From the NCBI RefSeq assembly GCF_905147045.1, contig NC_065896.1, positions 9,077,001-9,141,000 on the forward strand: a stretch of 64,000 nt of DNA. Reading direction: 5' to 3'. The notes beneath the pieces were generated by a model. It searched no databases. It worked only from the letters and a program-made list of their open reading frames with translations, and was not told where the DNA came from. The stretch comes from Nymphalis io. Its lineage: Eukaryota; Arthropoda; Insecta; Lepidoptera; Nymphalidae. This document shows, piece by piece, positions 22,931 to 33,421 of this stretch. How positions within the stretch are numbered: the first letter of the stretch is position 1; each line of letters opens with the position of its first letter. A program made the position numbers and the translations under genes.

Positions 22931-25517
22931 ATATCCTAACTATAATTTGTTAAATGGAATTATAATTACATTATTTTGTACAGAAAAAGTGGAACATAAA
23001 AGTTTTTTTCTCGATTTATTTAAAAAAAATAAGAACCACAAATAAAAGTGAAAACATTATGAAAATGTAGAATAGCATTTTCAATTTAAAGACTATAGAA
23101 TTTTATATATTTTTACATGTTTATGGATGTTTTGGTTTTACGAGTATATTATCACAAAATCAAATAACATCTGTATATTATGTATAATAAATGTTCTTAT
23201 TTTAAGTGTGAGTTTAATGATTCTTAATTTTCATAAAAAAATATCTTATAACGACACTAATATCGTATTTAGAACGCGGTGAGATTTGTATAGGTAAGTT
23301 CGAACCTGTTTTATTTTATTGGTCGTTACCGCAATTTTAATATAAGGCTGTTTGTTACCCACTGCAACTATTCTGATTAGGCGATTCGACAACTGGATAT
23401 GACATGCGTACACCTAAATATAACAGTTATTTTTATGTAGCAACGTTTTAACAATTATTAAAACCGTTATAACTCTATTGGACTGATTTCTACTTCATTG
23501 ATATAATTTAATTACTTTTCCAATTGCAAATTTTTAGATAACTTTATTTTTTCGATCGTATAGTGTTGTGTTCGATATAAGCTGAATAAAAAAATGCTTT
23601 ATAAGTTTTATAATATACTAGTTTCCGATCACGACTTTGCTCGCGTGTGGGGAGAGAAGAGGGGCAGGTGTTAGGTACTATATGCCCATTTCTGCAACCC
23701 TGACAACGTGATGCAAAATTTCATGTTGGTCGAGTAATTAAGACGCTTTTTAAGGCGTAACAAAAAACACACTTTTACATATGTAAGTAATGATTGATGT
23801 AATATTGAGCAGGATTTTTCAATTGTAATAGCATGTTCAGTGTCCAGTAACGGCCTATTTTTCAGGTAAATTCAAGATAAATGAGACGTATCTTAGACGA
23901 AATATGGTTGTATAATGATAAGAAGTAAAATAACATTTCGTAACAGTTTTTTAACAATTATGTAAACATTAGGAAATACTCATTTAATAATTGCCGTATC
24001 AAATGGGCGTTATCAACAATAGCAATGTCATGCCTATGGATACATATCTATTGTTTTATCCTTTTAACTTTCAACCCAAATTTGTTGCAGCTAGATGAAC
24101 AACAGTGATTATAAGATCTATTAAAGTGTCTTAAATACATATATTTTTCTTTAAAGGTTTATCTAAAGTATTCTGATGTCGTTGTGCCTTAATGCGACAT
24201 GTTTATTTTGTCACAAATACACCGCTACTCATGGCCGCTCCACGCCCTACTCGATGAATATGCAGACGTTGTCTTTAAAGGTTACCTGAACGCGCTACCC
24301 TTTAATTCTAAATACTTTTCCGGCTTGTACCAGATATTTAATAAAAAAAAGTTTTCATTTAACCACGAAGCGAGATTTATAAATTATATTAAGCTGCGTT
24401 ATTTAGACCATGTGATCTTGTCGCTATTCTTAATATTTTGATATCTGAACTGAATTATGTGATTAGAAGTTAGTAATATACATATTATAGAGATAATAAA
24501 CCGGGAATATACATAATAATATAAGTAGTTTAAAACAAAGTCACTGAATTCCTCTGTCTGTATCTCAGCTTACTTCTTAACCACGCAACGGATTTTGATA
24601 TGGTTTTCACTAATAGATAAACGTTTCCTTGTTTATACAGATAATTTGTAAATATTTTTTGAAAAATGGCTGAACTGTGTTTACAAATATTTTTAACGAT
24701 ACCATAACATATCTATTATAAGTAACTTTCTGTAATCAAAGAAAGGATTTTTTTATAATACCTACTTTAGTTTATTTGTCACAAAGTCCTTATCAACATA
24801 AATAGCATATTAATTGTATACTTACGCTTCATGTTGATAAATATTGCTTACAATAACACCTTGCGATTCGAAACAGTAAATATTACGAGATATTTAACTG
24901 AACACATTAAAAATACACAGGGCGTGTTGTATTATGTTTATGTATAATAAATTATTATATGCCTTATGTATAATATATATGCTCTTAACACTTTGTCTAT
25001 GGGTGAATAGATAGATTGGCAAATGTTTAATAACCATTGAATAAAAAATATTACGGGATAAAATCCTTATTTTATACGTAAGAAGTAATTTATTTAATTA
25101 GACAATTTTATAAAAATAACTTCAGTGTACAGTAACAAACCTCGTTCGTACATTACAGCCATAAAATTATTAAGTTATTTTAATATATATTATATCTTCG
25201 TAGTACTCGTAATTCTCTGAGTACGTATATGATAAAATACAAATGTTAGTAGTTTAGTTAAAAGAATCTGAATAAGTTATACTCACAACATTATCTAAAC
25301 GCATAATTATAACGTTAAACAATATGCAATAAGCTTAGATCCAAGTCATTATAACAATTATTAATCTATAGTTTCATTTAATAATGACTTAATACGAAAA
25401 TAATGATTATTGTAATATTATAGTCCACGCACAATTACTCTAGTTATATAGAACGTGTATAATCCCAAGTCCGTAAAATCCTTGAGCGCTTTTACTTTTA
25501 TAAGCAAAGAGGCTTAC
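22931..25517. other. Non-coding region with faint repeat remains
   Basis: AT-rich. At 23,615-23,770 there is a degraded interspersed element ('tcacgactttgctcgcgtgtgg'... 'caaaatttcatg') of a type common in butterfly genomes. A related scrap with 'ccacgcaacggattttgat' is at 24,545-24,610. A LINE-end scrap ('gatagattggcaaatg') lies at about 25,010. An 80-codon open frame at 24,199-24,441 has no recognisable domain. Confidence 0.4.
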
Positions 25518-25582
25518 CTTGAAGGAAAACGCACGTCGTCCTGCGCCGCTTACATTATAGCGAGCCCGGCACCGGCTCGGTC
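25518..25582 (-). other. Candidate 65-nt exon, possibly 5' UTR of the secreted-protein gene
   Basis: The minus strand reads 'tttgtttcctggttacag|gacc...ttcaag|gtaagcc', a good acceptor and a near-consensus donor bordering a GC-rich 65-nt segment in AT-rich surroundings. Two frames contain stops; one is open (21 codons). It lies 7.5 kb upstream of the 3' splice site at 18,034 on the same strand, so it fits a 5'-UTR exon. Only transcript data could prove this. Confidence 0.4.
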
Positions 25583-25708
25583 CTGTAACCAGGAAACAAA
25601 TTATATTACCACCATCCATACATATTCTACTATAAAAGAATATTTGGAGCTTATTCAATCATGCTGTTCCATTTTAGGTTCGATAGATCAATCGATCAGG
25701 CAGAATTT

Positions 25709-25865
25709 CTTCCGTCACATGCAGGATTTCTCACGATGTTTTCTTTCATCGTTGACCATGAGATGAGTTACAAACACATTGTGAAAATACAGAAATGCTT
25801 TTTCGATTTGAAACCGCGATCTTATGCTAAAATCTATGTGTTCTGGGTAACCGTTGTGCTATCTA
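25709..25865 (-). mobile_element. Degraded Metulj-like SINE, head and body
   Basis: Antisense copy; recognisable blocks are 'ggcagaatttc', 'tctcacgatgttttctttca', 'gagatgagttacaaacaca' and a decayed B-box region ('gatttgaaaccgcgatctta'). It is clearly older than the copies at 49,454 and 62,847. Confidence 0.75.
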
Positions 25866-27000
25866 ATACATTTCAATTACTATGCTTCTATTAAACGGTA
25901 ACAAACGGGCCATCATTAGCTATCTAGGCTGTGCAACGTTGTATTCATATTGGAATTATTATAAAACAACGAAGTTAAATGTGGCAATTTATTTTCTATA
26001 TCTAACAATAAATTCACATTATTACTACGTGGATTGAATAGTGTTCGTACTAGAAAATTCTAGACAACATTTCTGAAGTATTCTGCAAGACTACTGAGCT
26101 GGATTCAAATTGGTCTCGTATCTAGGAAGTGGTTTAATTAATATACTTCAGTAGCTTGATAAGTGTGATAAATAGTGTGCATCTAGAGACCATGAACCAA
26201 TTTAAGCATTGCATTGTGTTTTTTCTAGATTGTCTTTGAGTTTGTTCTTAATTTGTAATAATTACACAACTGAAATTTATTTATTACGTCATAAATAAGG
26301 CAAATCTTACCAGGGTAAAGCATTATTTTATTAATTAAATTAAATAAATATACTTTGAAACCTATGCGTTTCTAAGCGTAAAGCAGAAAATCATCAAAGA
26401 CGGTTTCTAAACGTCCGGGCATGGAAATTATTAGCTTTTCTATTAAAGTTTGACCCGACGTGGGAATTAACTAACAAAGTTTTCATCGATACCTCACGGG
26501 ATATATTGCAATTCATTTATATTGATTAGCAAATAATAAACTTTTTATAAAAGTTTCACTGACCTCACGAAAAGTAGGCAATAATGTTTGTCTGACAAAG
26601 AAAGGTACTATCTTTAGACATGGCTGTAACCTTAAGCTTTGCTCTTCTCGTTAATTAAACAAACTTGACACACCTTCCATATTTAACAAAAGTGTACAAT
26701 GTAATTGACAAACCAATTTAATATAATAATATTCAAACATGTGTTTTAAGGTAAAAAGTTAACTTAAATTACAGTTTTGTTAAGTTATTAATTTTATAAA
26801 ATGTCAAACAAGGCGAGAGTAAATTTTGCTTGTGGAATAAGTATAAAGTTGTATTAAGGTACATAATGTACCGATTACCCTCTATAAAATTCCCTGTAAA
26901 CATAAGAGGCCTATCAAGAACTTGAAGGTCTCGCATTAACCAACTGGAAATTTCCTACAATATAATATTAAAGTCTAGATAAGAACTTATTAAGTTCCTA
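25866..27000. other. AT-rich non-coding stretch
   Basis: I see no gene, repeat or defined site here. Confidence 0.4.
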
Positions 27001-27240
27001 CTTGGTGGCCCAGAGACATGATTCGTCTGGAACGCTTTCTAGTAATATCTATGTGATGTACGCGCCTCACAGAATGTTGCTGCGCAACATTGTCAATGCG
27101 CGGGCGATGGCATACAAACTGCATGAAAGTGGACCGGCCCAGCCTGCAGTCAAGGCCGAAAATGTCACCGATAGTGGAAGATCATGTGGTGATATTGACT
27201 TACGCCGCCGATAAAGGACAAAGTGTCATCTATCGTAAGG
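27001..27240. other. Unclassified GC-richer island
   Basis: About 240 bp with markedly higher complexity and GC than its flanks, open for 70 codons on the plus strand (27,002-27,214, no ATG at its start). The translation shows no domain I know. It could be a transposon scrap, an exon or an enhancer. Confidence 0.3.
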
Positions 27241-27403
27241 TATAAAGGAAAACTCATCCCTATTTGGAATAATGGCACGAATAAATAATTAGTAAAATCC
27301 TAATCAGCTGACAAGTTAATAAAGAAAAAACAAAACTAATAGCTTTAATTGTATTGGAATATTCTGTTGCCAAATATAAATGGTTATATTAGGAAATATA
27401 ATA

Positions 27404-27681
27404 TTATAGTAATAATATAATAATAATAATATCGTGGGACATTTTTCACACACGGCCATCTGATCCCAAATTAAGCTTGTACAAAGCTTGTGCTACGGAA
27501 ACCAGACAACTGATATACTACATATACTACTTTTCTTTTGTAAATACATACTTATATAGATAATTACACCCAAACTCAGGACAAACATACATGTTCATGC
27601 ACACAAATGTCTGCCCTGGGTGGGAATCGAACCCACAACCGTGAAAGGCAAATATCTACCAACCACGCCAACCAGCTCGTC
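27404..27681 (-). mobile_element. Full-length tRNA-derived SINE (family C)
   Basis: The minus strand starts 'gacgagctggttggcgtgg' (A-box-like TGGCGTGGTTGG), has a B-box 'gggttcgattcccac', a body of about 190 bp, and an (ATT)n tail at 27,404-27,432. The head is still tRNA-like and the element looks complete. It differs in head and tail from the Metulj copies. Confidence 0.85.
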
Positions 27682-28111
27682 ATATTATAATATTGAATCT
27701 GTCTTTAAAAATAATAATATTTTTTAAGGCCATTTCGATATTTAGCATTTTAATATCTAACGTCAAAGCAATGTAAATGTCATGGTAGAATAAAGGACAC
27801 AAAAGAACATCCAGCACAAAGAGATTAGTCGTCAGTTAGTAGACAAAGAGAATGTCAATATTGGTTTGTATGGTAAACAGTAGACAGGCGATCGAAACAC
27901 GAGAATATATCTAAATTACATACTGCATCACTATAATGTAGGGTAGAATGATCAAAGCTTACTTGTGTTTGTTGTTTAATTTTTATATTATTTATTTACA
28001 TTGTAGTTTTGATAGAATCTCAATATAAGCAGTATACATTGTAGTATTGATCGAGGAATTATATCGCTTCAAAAGTAATATCATAATAAAATAATTGCAA
28101 CTTTACACTTA

Positions 28112-28180
28112 AGGAGATGGTTTGGCTGCTGCTCCACTGCGGGTGGTGTTCATATATGTGGCAGAATTTCATCACACACT
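28112..28180 (-). mobile_element. Degraded Metulj-like SINE fragment
   Basis: 'ggagatggtttgg', 'gctgctccactgcgggtggt' and 'atgtggcagaatttcat' match the antisense body of the family, with an internal deletion. Confidence 0.7.
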
Positions 28181-31100
28181 TCTCGTCTCTCAACTTAAGA
28201 CATGTTGAGTGAAAAGTTTGTAGCTTGCTTTGTCACATAGTTTCTTAAATAGTTTTTTATTAATTTTAGTTTCGAAAATTATCATTCAGCTGTAGTCGCA
28301 GGAATTGCTACGAACAATCCATGTCGATTTCTAATTCTTCCAGACAAAGGCACGAAAAATCGGTGACTTTAGGCTTAAAATATTTTATAGGTTGTATCGA
28401 TGTTTTGTAGAATTTTACAATAGAAAAGCATCATTAGCTTGCCCGCGCCACCAAGTACCGCGATAAAAATTTAAACAAAAGATGCGTTTTAAAATTGATT
28501 GATATCGTTTTCTTATGAATGCTTTGAATTCTTAATAATTTATTTGAATTTGTAAATAGTCTTTAATTGTGTATAACTTTAATTGATTTTAAGTATTTAT
28601 ATAAAATTTGTAATTTTTGTGAAATATTGTTAAAAATGTTAAAATACTTATGCGCCCGTGACATTTTGCCGGCCCTGCCACCCTGTAGTTACGTCACTGA
28701 GTACTTGTATCTTAAATTTGTCATATCTTAACGTAGACAAATTCTATACTTATAATAAATCTTAAAATAATTGTTCCAGTACTTGCAGTATTTTACTTTG
28801 ACCTTAAAATTTTACTTTCGTACTTTTCGTACTTTCCTATAACTTTGGAATACATATTATCATATAAATATTTTATACAGTAACAATCTATGGCTAGGTC
28901 TCTCTTTGAAAGTAATAATAAATAAACAGATTCCTTCTATATTTTCATTTTTATGATTGGTATAAAATGTACACTTACATTGTTTATAAGGCAGCATTGA
29001 TTTATCCTCAATAGACGCGTTCATTGTCAAAATAAAGAATAGATTTATCGATATAAGCAATAACAGTTTTGTTCCCAGACGGCGCAAGAGCAGGCGCGAG
29101 GCAGAAAGCAAAACATCGACACCGTTTGTTTCTAAACATTGTGTGCAAATCGTTGCCGATAAAACCATATATGCAAATACAAGTTTATTGTTTGTTGTCT
29201 TGTATAAATTACATTCGGCCTTCCCACCTACTAGATAAAGTTCATTTACACAATAGCTATTATAGGTAACTGCGGAATTGGTAGTTGGTGAAAAAAACGG
29301 GTTTGTATTTAGTTCGAATTTAAAAAGAGTGTTTTATGAGAATTCCTAAAATAGAATTATAATAAAAATCTAAGAGAACAAAACATAGTGTCAATAAATT
29401 TTATCTCGTGTCATGTTATTTTGATACAAAACAAACTGTATTTGACATCAATTCATAATATTGTTGTATAGATTATAATTTTTGTTAAAAATATATTTCT
29501 CGATGAGTCTTTGAAATTTAAACATTCGTTTGTGGTATAGTATACAAGTATGTTATACGAGCGAAGGTCTAAAAGCCCGCGGAGTGGGGGCAAAGGGGTG
29601 GAAATAGGGTTACTTACTTGATACAATCGTAATTGTGAATTCAATATAAGACACTCAGATAAGACAAGATAGTTAAGTATGAGAAAATTATTATCCCGAT
29701 CTGCTAATTGTATGGAATTTGAAGGAAATTATACTGAAAAGAAAAACTTGTTTTGTTATTTAATTTAATTTACAACTCTATAATCCGCGGACCGTGTCGT
29801 GGACGTACTTTTTTTGTTCGGCTGACTCTCAAGCGTCAGGTCGTGACCAAAGCAGATGGAATTTAGTTTCATATTCCGCGTAATTAATTAGACCAATAGA
29901 ATATATTGATTTGGTTTTTGAATGTTTTGTCATTCTACATATATGTATTTATCATTTACCTTAAATGTAAATTATAAATAAAAATTTTTTATTTAAATTT
30001 TGGATAAATGACCTTGGTTTAATTTCTGTAAATCAGAGCCTGTCCTCATAGACTTGAAAATCCTCAGGCTGGTACGTTTAAATAAACTCTTCAGCTATAT
30101 AATATTAAAATTATATAACCGAAGAGTTTTATTTGCAGTTTAAAAAAAATTAAAAATATGTATTACCTTTATATAAATAATAAAGACGTTTGATTAAAAA
30201 CATTTCTCCGTATTTTTCTAAGCGTTGACACAGTTTTTATCCACGTTGTCTTCATTTGATTTGAACACACGTAAAAGCACATAACAGTTTGTTCCATTAC
30301 AACTGCCGAACGATAACTGAGCAATGGTTTGAGTAAACTATACAATTTAACAGTATTGTATTTAATTATTAAATATATTGTTTTTTTCATAACATTTGCG
30401 TGATGTTCCAATATTTTAATATCGGAATAGTTAATTAATTGATAACATTTTATGAGAGCAAGAGGTTACGCGATAATTATTAAAAAATAAAATAGTACAG
30501 ATTGTTAGATCCAGTACAATCAGCAGCATACGACATACAAGCTATTATATAGCTCCATTAAATAAGCCGGCGATAGGTTTCGAAGCAATTCGTACCCACA
30601 TGTTGATAAGGTAAAGAAATTCCACATTTATAGGGAAATATTACTTCGAACGTGTTTAATATAGTTGACGATTATATGCTGCTGTTAAATTTTTATTTAA
30701 AGAACATACTTGATGGCATTTATTTTTAAATATAGAACATCGAAAAAGTTTCTTAATCTGTAAATAATCAAAAACAAAAAGAAAAAATGGTCGATTTAAA
30801 AAATATATATTAAAAAATAATAAACTAATTTTGGTCAATGACGTTACAAGTGTGGAAGTGGTACACAATGATTATAGATTCATACATATTTCGTATAAAT
30901 TTCTTTAAACGAAGTGTCATTGAATGGCAAATCTGGTTTTTATAATTTATACTGTGCCGAACCGAACGATTTTACCTATGTCAAATTTGTATTATACATG
31001 CCTGTTTTATAGATACGATAAATACATAAAGTGCATTTCATTAAATAAATAACAGGTTGTCGAATTAATTGACGTTTTTGGTTACTGCTGTTCTTCTTAT

Positions 31101-32010
31101 GGCAAGAGCATGAGCATATAAAATAATATTTACTCTAATCCAACTGGTACTTATCGCAATTAACGCATTCGACCATACAAATTCTTCAGCGTGTAACATA
31201 AAATAATGTTTAAACAAAACAAAGATGTTTATTATAATATATTTTGCTAAAATTTTCCAAACAATTACGCAGATTGTGATACAGTAAAATAATTAATTGA
31301 TGATATCCTGAACCTTATCACACAATATACATAATACATAAGTGCGTACAAGTTTAATAATGATTTCATGGACGTAAAATAAAATAATGAATTATATCTA
31401 ACCAATAGCATTGTTTGCTCTCGATCTTTTGGACTCTAATATTAATCATTCTAATCATAATTACTGTCTTATAGTAGATTTTAATTTCATTGTTATTGGT
31501 AATTTATATTGGGCTATTTTATTTAATATTCTAATTGATCGAATAATATGTTGTGGTCCCGCATAAAACATGGTGGTGCCTTAACATTAACTTAATTTTA
31601 TGATACATAGTTTATTAAAACATCATTACATTAAACTTAGGGTATATTGATTATATCGGAGTATCGTAATTGAAACGTACTTTAAGATTTATTGGTTCTA
31701 TTAAAGTTGACCGGTTCAAATGGAGTTCGATTCCACGTTTTGTTATTTGCTGATGTAAATAACGAAGTCCACACAATTGGATCATTGGATTTTCTACAAT
31801 TTATATTTTACTTAGTCTTTATTGTAACAATAAAACCTGAAAGGCACTTTTAATAAAGAGTTGACTATCACATAAAAAATGTCGTAGGACGTTTGTGTAT
31901 TAAAACATTTTATAAAGCTAACTTTTTAAATGATAAAATAACTTGAGAATAAAAGGCGACAAAGGTCACATATACATAGTGAACACGGTCTGCTGAAAAA
32001 AATAAATAGG
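28181..32010. other. Long AT-rich non-coding stretch
   Basis: Slightly GC-richer patches at 28,640-28,700, 29,070-29,160, 29,555-29,600 and 29,780-29,870 are the only breaks. Open frames of 60-100 codons here show no domain or splice context that I can support. Confidence 0.35.
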
Positions 32011-32130
32011 GCTGTCTTTTTAACCGGATCTTGTCAGGTCTGAGGTATTTCTTTCCGAGCGGGCAATAGATTTTCAACGATCAAATGTAAATCTCGATAC
32101 TTGATGCTACTAAATAAAGATTTTGACTTT
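32010..32130 (+). mobile_element. Possible LINE 3'-end fragment
   Basis: 'ggtctgaggtatttctttcc' through 'actaaataaagattttgact' resembles the 3' end of lepidopteran non-LTR elements, which often finish in AATAAAGATTTTGA-type tails. The match is from memory of the pattern and remains tentative. Confidence 0.4.
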
Positions 32131-32747
32131 GAAATGGTATAAAGTAATAGCTTCATCTTAGTTAAAAAAACCTGCAAATATTTGGAGTTTTTCATTATAA
32201 TTTTATATACCTAAAAATATTCAATTATACCAGTTTCTGCAGAAACTAGTAGTCGTAAAACAGCGTCGTAAATAAAGCGTTTTGTCAACTTAGCTATTAT
32301 ATTTTATTGAACGGGCCAGTTACCTTCATGAAAGTTGATCCGTAACGAGAATTTCAACTGGCGCCGGCGCAAGTTAGAACGCAAACCATTAGAGATAGAG
32401 ATTTTATACTATTTATTACTAGAAAAACGATAACAACATAATGAATCAATAGTGAAGTTGTTTTATATTATCCGGAGCAATCAGTCCTGACTGCAAAATA
32501 AGCTATGACGATTAATGCAATTAATGTTTACATATTATTTCTCTGTTTTATTTAAATTTAAGAATTGTTTTTATACGTTTTAATCGTATTTCTTAGTAGT
32601 AATTATAGTACAAAAATATGTTAGAACAAAACAATTTCATAATAATTTTTTACAATTATTAGATACCCATGTTAAATAGGCACACAGTTATTTTATATAT
32701 GTTAGATTATCTCTTTAAATATTTAAATAAGCATTGTATCATACAAA

Positions 32748-33049
32748 TTACTGGTGGTAGGGCTTTGTGCAAGCTCGTCTGGGTAGGTACCACCCACTCA
32801 TCAGATATTTTACCGCAAAACAGCAATACTTGATATTGTTGTGTTCCGGTTTGAAGGGTGAGTGAGCCAGTGTAATTACAGGCACAAGGGACATAAAATC
32901 TTAGTTCCCAAGGTTGGTGGCGCATTGGATATGTAAGCGATGGTTGACATTTCTTACAATGCCAATGTCTAAGAGCGTTGGTGACCACTTACCATCAGGT
33001 GGCCCATATGCTCGTCCGCCTTCCTTTTCTATAAAAAAAAAAAAAAAAT
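32748..33049 (+). mobile_element. Zenon/CR1-like LINE 3'-end fragment with poly(A) tail
   Basis: The longest copy of this family in the window. It starts 'actggtggtagggctttgtg', passes through 'ccacccactcatcagatatt' and 'gagccagtgtaattacaggc', and ends 'caggtggcccatatgctcgt' with a run of 15 or more A. It explains the minus-strand 93-codon frame at 32,707-32,988, which is not a gene. Confidence 0.85.
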
Positions 33050-33149
33050 ATCAAATATTTGTTAAATAAATATTTGATTGGTATTTTTTTTATAAATATT
33101 CAATACAAATGTTTATAATTTAATCTTTTTATTACTCATATTTTAAACT

Positions 33150-33210
33150 AGCTGTGCCCTGTGCTGCGCGGTTTCATCCACGTATAACTTAAAAAAATCA
33201 ATTAGGGCAG
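33150..33210 (+). repeat. Scrap of a common lepidopteran interspersed repeat
   Basis: 'aaactagctgtgccctgtgc' and 'gcgcggtttcatccacgt' resemble the start of a frequent degraded element in butterfly genomes ('ctagctgtgcccgcggcttc' type). Only the first 60 bp remain. Confidence 0.4.
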
Positions 33211-33390
33211 ACTTATATATAATAAGCCGAGATGGCCCTGTGGTAAGAACGGTGAATCTTAACCGATGATCGTGGGTTCAAACCCGGGCAAGCACCACTG
33301 AATTTTCATGTGCTTAATTTGTGATTATAATTCATTTCGTGCTTTACGGTGAAGGAAAACATCGTGAGGAAACCTGCATGTGTCTAATTT

Positions 33391-33402
33391 CACTGAAATT
33401 CT
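33391..33402 (+). repeat. Left target-site duplication of the RTE insertion
   Basis: 'cactgaaattct', identical to 36,593-36,604. Intact SINE copies carry a single 'cattgaaattct' here, which confirms that one copy is the duplication. Confidence 0.92.
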
Positions 33403-33421
33403 CAATCAATCAAATCAATCA
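33403..33421 (-). repeat. Short tandem-repeat 3' tail of the RTE
   Basis: The minus strand reads 'tgattgatttgattgattg' next to the target duplication. The first TGA is the stop codon of the ORF. Confidence 0.85.

Noticed and set aside
25440..25658. 72-codon minus-strand frame over the candidate exon
   Set aside because: It crosses both proposed splice sites; only the 65-nt block between them looks like an exon.
32707..32988. 93-codon minus-strand frame
   Set aside because: It is the antisense of the Zenon/CR1-like LINE 3' end.
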